Below are positions 1 to 5,517 of a stretch of 5,517 nt of DNA, piece after piece. The notes under the pieces were generated by a model. It made no database searches. It was given only the letters and a program-made list of their open reading frames with translations, and was not told where the DNA came from. Every line of letters begins with the position of its first letter. Position 1 is the stretch's first letter. A program made the position numbers and the translations under genes. The stretch lies in the NCBI GenBank assembly GCA_029259875.1, contig JAJDEK010000209.1, forward strand, positions 1-5,517, read 5' to 3'. The stretch comes from Planctomycetaceae bacterium. Lineage in GTDB: Bacteria; Planctomycetota; Planctomycetia; Planctomycetales; Planctomycetaceae.

Positions 1-2298
1 GGACTGACTGGCAAGGCGAATTTGTTCCCTGATCGATCCCACAGATTGAAAGCCAACTACTTCTGTCTCATTTTGAGAGACAATCATTCCCTTTGCTGCT
101 GCAAGATTTCCAATGGATGTCGCTGTTTCGATACGCGACCGTACAAGAATTAAACCATCGGTAAGGCGAATGCATAAGATCTCACCCGTTTCAACCGGTT
201 GAAAATACGTATCTTTGACAACAATTCCACGACCGCTGGGTGCGTCTATCAGACGTGATTTTGGCCAGGCAGGGGAACCATCACTCACTTTGATTGCCTC
301 TATTTGGTCATTGCCTACTAATAATATTTTCCCATCATGGATCGCGGCTACGAATAGGCTGTCTTTCCGAGAGCGCGACCATAATAATCTCCCATCAAAG
401 AGATTCAGGCATTGAATACTTTGCTGCTTGCGAGAATGAAGCAACACACGATCACCCACAATGATCGGAACAAATTCTGCCCAACCTTCCAAATTTTTGT
501 AGGTATTACTAGAAAAAACATCATACCGATTGACTGCGATACCATCTTCATCAAGTTTTCTCCAAAGCAGTCTACGGCTAACAGCATCAATGCCGATAGT
601 ACAACCACCGCCGGTCTGGCAAACAATGACACCATGCCCATAAGAGGGGCTTAGGCCCATCCTGCGACGGATATGATCTAAGTTGCGACGATCAGTGGTG
701 TAGTCGTTGGCAATCGCGTTCTTACTACGAAATAAAGACTGCGTCCAAAGTGTCTTACCCGTTTGAGAATCAAGAACCAATAAACGAAATTCTCGCCCCT
801 CTTCTGCCAGACAATATAATTTTCCGTCTAACGGTAATGGAGGGCCCAAGAAGTAATGACCGGAATAATTGATCGCATTTTGTAAACGAGGACCGCCAAC
901 CTCCCACATAAATTTTCCGGAATCGACTTCAAAAGCAATCAGACGATTGAAAGATTTGGGAACCAGAACATTGTCCTTATCTCGCTGAGTGAAATGATAA
1001 AACCCTCCAATAAATCCTACATTTTCAACACTGTATACTAGCTTACCATCCGAACTCAAATGCCCAACGGTATAATCCTGCCAGGCGCGCTGTGTCAGAT
1101 ATTTTTCTAAAGGAGTTTCAGGACTTCCTGAAAATCCCTCGTCGGAATTCTCTGCATCTTTTAACAATTCATAATAGAGTGCGTCGGTTAATGTGGTTTC
1201 CCAGCTCAATTGCCCTGTCGACAAAGAAACTGCCTTCAAATTGCGGTGCGTTCTGAAAATAACTTTGTCATTGACTATCAAGGGACTGGCAGCAGGCAGC
1301 ACTCCCTCAAGATGTTTACGACGATATTTACCCAGATTCTGAAGTACATCCTCCAACTGAAAAGTTGCCTGCGAATCGACACTATGGGAATCGTTGATTG
1401 TAGAAAAACGCCAAAGCGGTTTCGTAGAAGGAACAGCAAACATGGCCGATGCTAGACGCGATGGACCACCACGATACATGGCCCAATTCTTTTGTTCCTG
1501 TGCCGCTTTCAAGTCTGGATGCCCCACCAAACGGGACAACCATTCCACTGGATTCTCTTGTGCTGCAAACAATGACACTCTTTTCCCGTTCGGAAATTGA
1601 TATGCTTCTCCATTAGTTAAGCGCGCCAGCTTCATCAATGACTGACGGCATTTACCCAAATTTCCAATGTGATACCAACAGACGGCAAGCTTGAAGGTGA
1701 GATGTGGTTCCTTCGTTCCCGCTAAATCATGTTGGCTACTCAAAGCGTTCCACTGCTGAATCGCTGCCCAGAAGTCGCCTCGTTCAAGATAATAGGCTCC
1801 CAAAGCATAAGCGGCATTCGCGCCCGCTTTTGTAAAGAAATAGCGACGAACGACTTCCTGTAACAGATTCACATCATCCTGTTCCACTGCCTGATTCAAT
1901 AATTGCTCGGCTGTGGGACCATATTGCAGCGAATAAAAGCGTTTTCCTTCTGATGGCAAATCAGCCATCACCTGCCGAGTGATTTGTTTCAAACTGATAA
2001 ACCCAGAGCCCTTTTTATCAGATACAAAATCTTCCGGTGCTTCCAATACACCCTGTAACTCGGGAATACCTATCGAATATTTTTTCTCTCCAATTAGCTT
2101 CAAAGCATCATTAAAACTGTTTGAATAGAATCGGCTCGTGGGAAAGAGGTCTTGTCGTTCAGTCTGATCCACATTGCGTAAAGATTGAGCAAAGCAGGGA
2201 ACTGAAAAGGCAATCAAATGAAACAGACCAATCATCACAAAAGAAATGCGATGATTGCTCAGTCCGGTAAACCTGTCTTGCTGAAACGAAGAAACCAT
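1..2298 (-). CDS. Exported TPR plus PQQ-type beta-propeller protein, 3'-partial
   Basis: The minus strand is open for 766 codons from ATG at 2298 to the left edge with no stop, so the C-terminus is missing. Residues 1-37 look like a Sec signal peptide: hydrophobic core about 20-33, likely cleavage after CFA at 37. Residues about 125-225 are TPR-like helical pairs (for example AYYLERGDFWAAIQQW). A short motif NWAMYRGGPSR at 271-281 leads into the propeller. Blade signatures of the form (hydrophobic)xAxxxxxG(x)nW recur near 354-367, 453-465, 506-518, 567-579, 628-640, 666-678 and 705-717, with a weaker one at 747-758, suggesting about eight blades. Such repeats occur in BamB-like and PQQ-dehydrogenase-like proteins. 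No enzymatic residues were recognised, so the role (scaffold or envelope assembly) is unknown. The ATG has no good Shine-Dalgarno: the nearest, AGGAAG at 2319-2324, is 20 nt away. An in-frame TTG at 2302-2304 is an alternative. An in-frame TAA at 2326-2328 rules out a longer N-terminus. Confidence 0.87.
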   Translation of the reverse strand, partial: MVSSFQQDRFTGLSNHRISFVMIGLFHLIAFSVPCFAQSLRNVDQTERQDLFPTSRFYSNSFNDALKLIGEKKYSIGIPELQGVLEAPEDFVSDKKGSGFISLKQITRQVMADLPSEGKRFYSLQYGPTAEQLLNQAVEQDDVNLLQEVVRRYFFTKAGANAAYALGAYYLERGDFWAAIQQWNALSSQHDLAGTKEPHLTFKLAVCWYHIGNLGKCRQSLMKLARLTNGEAYQFPNGKRVSLFAAQENPVEWLSRLVGHPDLKAAQEQKNWAMYRGGPSRLASAMFAVPSTKPLWRFSTINDSHSVDSQATFQLEDVLQNLGKYRRKHLEGVLPAASPLIVNDKVIFRTHRNLKAVSLSTGQLSWETTLTDALYYELLKDAENSDEGFSGSPETPLEKYLTQRAWQDYTVGHLSSDGKLVYSVENVGFIGGFYHFTQRDKDNVLVPKSFNRLIAFEVDSGKFMWEVGGPRLQNAINYSGHYFLGPPLPLDGKLYCLAEEGREFRLLVLDSQTGKTLWTQSLFRSKNAIANDYTTDRRNLDHIRRRMGLSPSYGHGVIVCQTGGGCTIGIDAVSRRLLWRKLDEDGIAVNRYDVFSSNTYKNLEGWAEFVPIIVGDRVLLHSRKQQSIQCLNLFDGRLLWSRSRKDSLFVAAIHDGKILLVGNDQIEAIKVSDGSPAWPKSRLIDAPSGRGIVVKDTYFQPVETGEILCIRLTDGLILVRSRIETATSIGNLAAAKGMIVSQNETEVVGFQSVGSIREQIRLASQS

Positions 2299-2325
2299 AG
2301 GCAAATGAAGAACTTCAACTTCCTG

Positions 2326-3078
2326 TTACAAAGAAACATCACAATAATTGGGTTTCGAGCGTGCATCGAAACCCTTGACTTTATCTGTATTGGTTGGACT
2401 CAGAGTTAATTCACAATCAATTTGGTGTCGGCGATGAATTCCTTGATTGTTTAACTGCCCCTTTTGGAAAGCACGATTTGCTTTCACATCCCCCTGCCAC
2501 ATCATCACATTAACTTCCGCGCCTTTCGCGACATTATACCCCACAGGCCCATCGGTCCCCTGAAATACCGTTAAGGGAACATTTTTGATCTCTTGTTCTG
2601 TGGCCATTTTTTCCAAATCAGACTTCACTGATTCCGGATTATCGGTTAGCACAACAACAAAGGCCGCCATCTTTTCATCTTGATGCATACCAACTTCCTG
2701 ATCGATTTTCTTAATCAGAGTTTTCGTATTGTCGTCAAGATCACGCACAAAAACTCCAACGACAGGCCGATCGCCATACAAACAGCGGTAGCACAGATGC
2801 TTCCCTTTATTAGGTCCGGTCACATCATTTACATGAAACGCAGGAGGCACTGTGCCTATTTCCATCCCAGACTTAAAGACGACTTCCTGCGTTTCACTCA
2901 TCTCTGGCTCGTCAAAACCTGCTTCCATTCCTGGAATCTCTGCAGACGCTCCCAGCTCAGAATCCGGTTTTTCAGGCACAGAAACCTCTGTTTGCCCACA
3001 GCCCGATAATAGAGTGACTGCCAGCAGAGGACTAACAACCGAGGCTGCCAGGATCTTGCTAAAACACATACGATGCAT
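2326..3078 (-). CDS. Thioredoxin-like CxxC lipoprotein, probably frameshifted at its 3' end
   Basis: The open frame gives 250 residues. Residues 1-26 form a lipoprotein signal peptide with lipobox LSGC, so C27 would be lipidated and the protein anchored outside the cytoplasmic membrane. An acidic, low-complexity linker (about 31-66) precedes a thioredoxin-like domain at about 70-209. That domain carries CYRC at 96-99 as the probable redox pair, a VFVR strand near 110, and NVPLTVF at 166-172, where P168 sits where the cis-Pro of thioredoxin folds is expected. The start at 3078 is supported by GGAGGA five bases upstream. The last 41 residues (from N210) do not look like the end of a thioredoxin fold. 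Shifting to the +1 frame at about 2451 gives TIKEFIADTKLIVN and a TAA at 2406-2408, which does, for a product of about 223 residues. The coordinates here are those of the uninterrupted frame. It may act in extracytoplasmic thiol redox, possibly with the peroxiredoxin upstream. The exact family name is not recognised. Confidence 0.8.
   Translation of the reverse strand: MHRMCFSKILAASVVSPLLAVTLLSGCGQTEVSVPEKPDSELGASAEIPGMEAGFDEPEMSETQEVVFKSGMEIGTVPPAFHVNDVTGPNKGKHLCYRCLYGDRPVVGVFVRDLDDNTKTLIKKIDQEVGMHQDEKMAAFVVVLTDNPESVKSDLEKMATEQEIKNVPLTVFQGTDGPVGYNVAKGAEVNVMMWQGDVKANRAFQKGQLNNQGIHRRHQIDCELTLSPTNTDKVKGFDARSKPNYCDVSL
2350..2374 (-). terminator. Perfect 9-bp hairpin, probable transcription terminator of the lipoprotein gene
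   Basis: Read on the minus strand, GGGTTTCGA, a 7-nt loop and TCGAAACCC form a perfect stem, followed by a T-rich stretch (AATTATTGTGATGTTTCTTT). It starts about 30 nt after the TAA at 2406-2408, the stop reached in the +1 frame, which is where a terminator would be expected. In the uninterrupted reading frame it would lie inside coding sequence. The U-tract is interrupted, so termination strength is uncertain. Confidence 0.5.
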
Positions 3079-3083
3079 AGTGT

Positions 3084-3089
3084 TCCTCC
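3084..3089 (-). promoter_or_regulatory. Ribosome binding site of the lipoprotein gene
   Basis: GGAGGA on the minus strand lies 5 nt before the ATG at 3078. It is the best Shine-Dalgarno in the window and fixes this start over the in-frame ATG three codons further in. Confidence 0.75.
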
Positions 3090-3114
3090 GACATCATAAA
3101 ACTCAAACGGAAAT

Positions 3115-3187
3115 CTCACCCGCAAAATCAATTGTATGCCGTCATCCCGTTGACTGTCGAGTACGAATGATGAATTTTGCAGGTGAG
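3115..3187. repeat. 73-nt imperfect inverted repeat between the peroxiredoxin and lipoprotein genes
   Basis: The left arm CTCACCCGCAAAAT (3115-3128) pairs with ATTTTGCAGGTGAG (3174-3187) at 13 of 14 positions. Inside, TCAATTGTAT (3128-3137) pairs partly with GTACGAATGA (3161-3170), with one mismatch and two T-G pairs. At the tip, GTCA (3141-3144) can pair with TGAC (3151-3154). The whole element can fold into one long hairpin with small internal loops. It lies upstream of the lipoprotein ribosome binding site. It could be a leader-RNA structure, a regulatory site, or a small dispersed repeat. The sequence alone does not decide. Confidence 0.6.
3131..3160 (-). promoter_or_regulatory. Candidate sigma70-type promoter for the lipoprotein gene
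   Basis: On the minus strand TCGACA (3155-3160) and TACAAT (3131-3136) are separated by 18 nt, and each matches the -35 or -10 consensus at five of six positions. This would give a leader of roughly 45 nt before the ATG at 3078. It lies inside the 73-nt inverted repeat. A perfect TTGACA at 3193-3198 has no good -10 at 16-18 nt, so it is less likely. Housekeeping promoters of planctomycetes are poorly characterised. Confidence 0.35.
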
Positions 3188-3201
3188 TTGCCTGTCAAAT
3201 A

Positions 3202-3228
3202 CTGGTTTGTTTCTCAGAAACAAGCCAG
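3202..3228 (-). terminator. Hairpin just downstream of the peroxiredoxin gene
   Basis: On the minus strand CTGG, one base, TTGTTTC, loop TGA, GAAACAA, one base, CCAG form a 12-position stem with a single mismatch and a 3-nt loop. It begins about 15 nt after the TAG at 3243-3245. Only a short TATTTG follows, so it may be a weak terminator or a 3'-end stabilising structure. On the plus strand the mismatch becomes a G-U pair, but no gene ends there. Confidence 0.45.
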
Positions 3229-3242
3229 ACAACCGGACATCA

Positions 3243-3845
3243 CTATTTTAAGTTATTAACGAGCTTTAGGATCGCTTTACTGTCATCAGCCGCTTTCACT
3301 TTGGTATTTTTCATTACAACTTTCCCGTTCTTGTCGATCACAAAAGTCCAGCGGGCGGCCGTCACTCCACGCGTCAATACATGTTCTTTACCATCTAGTG
3401 TCCGTTTGATGGACGAACCTTTTTTCAACGGAACCCCAAACTTCTTTGCCACATTACCATCTTCATCAGCCAGCAAAGTGAAATTCAGGTCATGTTCCTT
3501 TTTAAAGAGCCGGTGATTTTGTGCTGAGTCGCCGCTCACACCAATCACCTCGACGTTTTTGCCTTGAAGCTTTTTCATATCATCTCGAAAACCGCAGGCC
3601 TGCTTGGTGCAGCCACCAGTCAAATCCGCAGGATAGAAATAAACGACTATTATTTTTTTGCCAACATAGTCTGTCGATTTCCAGCCTTTGCCTTGATCAT
3701 CAGTTGCGGTGAAAGCCGGTGCGGAATCACCGACATTCACTTTTCCGGGAGGGCCGGAAATCTGTGCAGAGGCAATTGCAGACAAACCACACACACAAAC
3801 CACACTGCACATTGAAGAGAAAATTTTGCGATACAAACTCATCAT
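3243..3845 (-). CDS. bcp: Exported Bcp/PrxQ-type peroxiredoxin (AhpC/TSA family)
   Basis: This 200-residue protein is predicted to reduce hydrogen peroxide or organic hydroperoxides using thiol reductant. Residues 1-27 are a Sec signal peptide with cleavage expected after ASA (A27), so it would act outside the cytoplasmic membrane, whereas typical Bcp is cytoplasmic. The mature domain begins at VGDSAPAFTATDDQG. The active-site block YPADLTGGCTKQACGFRDD has the peroxidatic Cys C79, preceded by T76, and the resolving Cys C84 five residues later, the PrxQ arrangement. R165 in ARWTFVID is the likely catalytic Arg. The segment 140-164 is longer than in classical Bcp and carries TLDGKEHVLTRGVTAARW. 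The start is one of two adjacent ATGs (3845 or 3842), with AAGG 8 nt upstream of the first. The reductant may be the CxxC lipoprotein encoded next, but a hairpin and candidate promoter lie between them, so they may be transcribed separately. Confidence 0.93.
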   Translation of the reverse strand: MMSLYRKIFSSMCSVVCVCGLSAIASAQISGPPGKVNVGDSAPAFTATDDQGKGWKSTDYVGKKIIVVYFYPADLTGGCTKQACGFRDDMKKLQGKNVEVIGVSGDSAQNHRLFKKEHDLNFTLLADEDGNVAKKFGVPLKKGSSIKRTLDGKEHVLTRGVTAARWTFVIDKNGKVVMKNTKVKAADDSKAILKLVNNLK

Positions 3846-3886
3846 TTCATTTACCTTGTTTCAAAAGTTACAGATTATTTTTTGTT

Positions 3887-3905
3887 AACTGATCATGAAT
3901 CAGTT
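3887..3905. promoter_or_regulatory. Small inverted repeat upstream of the peroxiredoxin gene, possible operator
   Basis: AACTGAT (3887-3893), spacer CATGA, ATCAGTT (3899-3905) is a perfect 7-bp inverted repeat 42 nt before the peroxiredoxin start and 33 nt after the upstream stop. On the minus strand it is followed by AACAAAAAAT rather than a T-run, so it is a poor terminator. An AATAAT at 3874-3879 could be a -10 element beside it, but no good -35 was found. An operator role is a guess. Confidence 0.3.
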
Positions 3906-3937
3906 TCCTGATTATTCTAACAAAGACACCTTGATTA

Positions 3938-5517
3938 CTACTTTGTAAGCACCCTGGAAACGTTCCGCGAATCATCAGCTTGTACTCTGCCATAATTGTC
4001 GAACGCGGTTATTTTTCCTGGCTGAGCAATCAATAATCGCCCACCAACAATCATGAGATTTCCACCTGACTCACCGTGCATTGATCGTAAGGCAATTTTT
4101 TGAGTTAAGAATCCTCGTTCTGCATCAACCACAAGAACTTCTTCCCTCAAAGGCCAATATACATATTCTCCTGCCAATATTCCTCGCCCATACCCAAAAC
4201 CTTCCGGGTCCTGATAACCAGCTTTCCATTTCACGGTTCCAGTAGCGCGATTTAAGCCAAATAACTGATTGCCACTCACATACAAAGTCGATTCACTCAC
4301 GCCCAATAAATCTCGGATTTGATCAGGAAACTCTCGTTTCCAAAGCAACAAGCCAGAATCAGCATCAAAGGCCATCAACACAGAAGAGTCTTGCGGTGCC
4401 GCAAATAGAATTCCACGGTCATACAAACAAGGAACCATTCCGGTTTTCATATGATCGCTTAACTCACTATGGGTCGCATCCTCTTGCGTCGGATAGGTCA
4501 CAATCCAGTTGATCTTGCCATCTCCGGAATCTAATGCAGCAATCGCTCCCATATCCGTCGAAAGATAAAGTTGACCTTCCCCCAGTGTCAGTAGCAGATG
4601 ACTGATATAGTTAACTCCTTCTTCAATATTTCTTAATGCCAGACAAACTTTTTGATTCCAGAGTAACTCCCCTGTTTCTGTTGAAAAACAGGCCACATTT
4701 GTTTGTACCTGAGGAAAGCCACGATGTAACACCACGAACAACTTGCTTCCTGAAACGACAGGCGTCCCTTCGAAAGACCAGACAAAATTCTGTTCGCGCA
4801 ATTGCGAGGATGAGATTTTCCAAAGTAATTTACCCTGCCCCTGATCAAGATCGAGGCAAACCAAATCCGAAAAAAGACCTAATCGTTCATCTTTGGCAAC
4901 AGAGGTCACCGGGGGTCCCATCCGCGCATAAAGCCGACCTTCGGCAATCGTCAATGTGAAACGAGGAACTCCTACTACAGGACGAAATGGTAGCCTGAAA
5001 GAGTCCCTTAACGCAGAGGGGTAAATAATCGGGCTAGCATCTTTATCTGTAGACCAGGCTGGTAGACCACTCTTCCAGTTTAGTGCATAGATGCGTTCGG
5101 CATCATTGAAAAAAACATGCTCTCGATGCACAACTGGAAAAACCCCAGGAGGCACTTGCTGACCAAACGCCGGTTTGCCGGCAAACTCTTGATTTGCGAC
5201 CATCGGTAACAAGAATGACCACGCGACCGCTCCCACATCCACTTTTTTCTCTGCTCGATAGTTTCGAGTCTGGTGACCGGCAAACGTTTGCATTACCGAA
5301 GTAGAATCCGGTAGGGAAACCAAAGCACGGTTCGATAGAATGGAAGATAACAACGTAACAAAATTCCCCTGTTTCCCGGCAAGAGCCCCCGATGCTGCGG
5401 GGTATCTTTCTCGAAACACATTCAACTCAAATTCCGCGCGTTTGAAATCTCCCTCAAAATAACTGACCAGAATTAATCGAGCCAAAATTTCAGGCACAGA
5501 TAAGTCGGTATCAGGGT
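3938..5517 (-). CDS. TPR plus PQQ-type beta-propeller protein, 5'-partial
   Basis: The frame is open from the right edge to TAG at 3938-3940. A GTG at 5497 could give 519 residues but is probably internal: it falls in the middle of a TPR-like helix pair (ARLILVSYFEGDFKRAEFEL) and six further sense codons precede it to the edge. Numbering from that GTG, MQTFAGHQTRNYRAE at 69-83 is the linker into the propeller. Blade signatures follow near 136-148 (IYALNWKSGLPAW), 212-226, 268-280, 319-331, 374-386, 412-424, 454-467 and 496-505, about eight blades. The chain ends some 14 residues after the last blade. The domain order matches the gene at the left end of the window, where the equivalent linker is NWAMYRGGPSR. 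By that comparison some 200 N-terminal residues, probably with a signal peptide, are missing here. Binding of PQQ itself is not implied by these repeats. Function is unknown; a BamB-like or scaffold role is possible. Confidence 0.87.
   Translation of the reverse strand, partial: PDTDLSVPEILARLILVSYFEGDFKRAEFELNVFRERYPAASGALAGKQGNFVTLLSSILSNRALVSLPDSTSVMQTFAGHQTRNYRAEKKVDVGAVAWSFLLPMVANQEFAGKPAFGQQVPPGVFPVVHREHVFFNDAERIYALNWKSGLPAWSTDKDASPIIYPSALRDSFRLPFRPVVGVPRFTLTIAEGRLYARMGPPVTSVAKDERLGLFSDLVCLDLDQGQGKLLWKISSSQLREQNFVWSFEGTPVVSGSKLFVVLHRGFPQVQTNVACFSTETGELLWNQKVCLALRNIEEGVNYISHLLLTLGEGQLYLSTDMGAIAALDSGDGKINWIVTYPTQEDATHSELSDHMKTGMVPCLYDRGILFAAPQDSSVLMAFDADSGLLLWKREFPDQIRDLLGVSESTLYVSGNQLFGLNRATGTVKWKAGYQDPEGFGYGRGILAGEYVYWPLREEVLVVDAERGFLTQKIALRSMHGESGGNLMIVGGRLLIAQPGKITAFDNYGRVQADDSRNVSRVLTK

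Noticed and set aside
405..654. Short open frames on both strands (78 and 80 codons) within the left-hand propeller gene
   Set aside because: They lie inside the 766-codon frame with clear PQQ-type repeats. They are out-of-frame shadows with no motif of their own.
2406..2451. Programmed ribosomal frameshifting in the lipoprotein gene
   Set aside because: No recognised slippery heptamer, rare-codon stall or stimulatory structure is evident at the shift point. A simple indel or sequencing error is the simpler explanation.
3193..3198. Perfect TTGACA as the -35 box of the lipoprotein promoter
   Set aside because: At 16-18 nt downstream only ATTCAT-like sequence is present, a poor -10. The TCGACA/TACAAT pair further in fits better.
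2680..3259. Plus-strand open frames of 109 and 135 codons opposite the lipoprotein gene
   Set aside because: They overlap a well-supported minus-strand gene with lipobox, CxxC and ribosome binding site. Their translations show no recognisable domain and have the irregular composition of antisense shadows.
3786..3845. Peroxiredoxin as a lipoprotein because of Cys residues in its signal peptide
   Set aside because: No Cys is preceded by a G, A or S at -1 in a lipobox context. ASA followed by Q fits signal peptidase I instead.
4623..4959. Short open frames on both strands inside the right-hand propeller gene
   Set aside because: They are contained in the propeller coding frame and show no independent start signal or domain.
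5495..5497. GTG at 5497 as the real start of the right-hand propeller gene
   Set aside because: The frame is open to the window edge. The codon falls inside a TPR-like helix pair, and comparison with the left-hand protein indicates about 200 missing residues upstream.

Overview
The window looks like a stretch of a planctomycete chromosome, probably of the Planctomycetaceae/Gimesia type. This is inferred from protein character: large exported TPR plus PQQ-type beta-propeller proteins, and a lipoprotein with a CYRC thioredoxin-like domain of a kind I associate with that phylum. It was not tested by any search. Base composition is moderate, somewhat AT-rich. All convincing genes lie on the minus strand, so the window reads biologically from right to left. 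No RNA gene, CRISPR array, insertion sequence or plus-strand gene could be supported.

Layout in transcription order: (1) 5517-3938, the C-terminal part of a TPR/PQQ-propeller protein whose true start lies beyond the right edge. (2) A 92-nt gap (3846-3937) with a small inverted repeat. (3) 3845-3243, an exported Bcp/PrxQ-type peroxiredoxin with the intact Cys pair C79/C84. (4) A 164-nt gap (3079-3242) rich in structure: a hairpin just after the peroxiredoxin stop, a 73-nt imperfect inverted repeat, a candidate promoter and a strong ribosome binding site. (5) 3078-2326, a lipoprotein with a thioredoxin-like CxxC domain. Its 3' end appears frameshifted: the +1 frame restores a plausible last helix ending at a TAA at 2406-2408, and a perfect 9-bp hairpin follows that stop. 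(6) 2298-1, a second, larger TPR/PQQ-propeller protein with its own signal peptide, open through the left edge.

How the genes may work together: all four products are, or are likely to be, exported across the cytoplasmic membrane. Two redox proteins (a peroxiredoxin and a CxxC lipoprotein) sit between two propeller proteins of similar domain order. An extracytoplasmic peroxide-defence or thiol-redox pair is a reasonable inference. The propeller proteins may serve as scaffolds or envelope-assembly factors, but their roles are unknown. The most useful observations are the probable frameshift in the lipoprotein gene, with its supporting hairpin, and the long inverted repeat in front of that gene.
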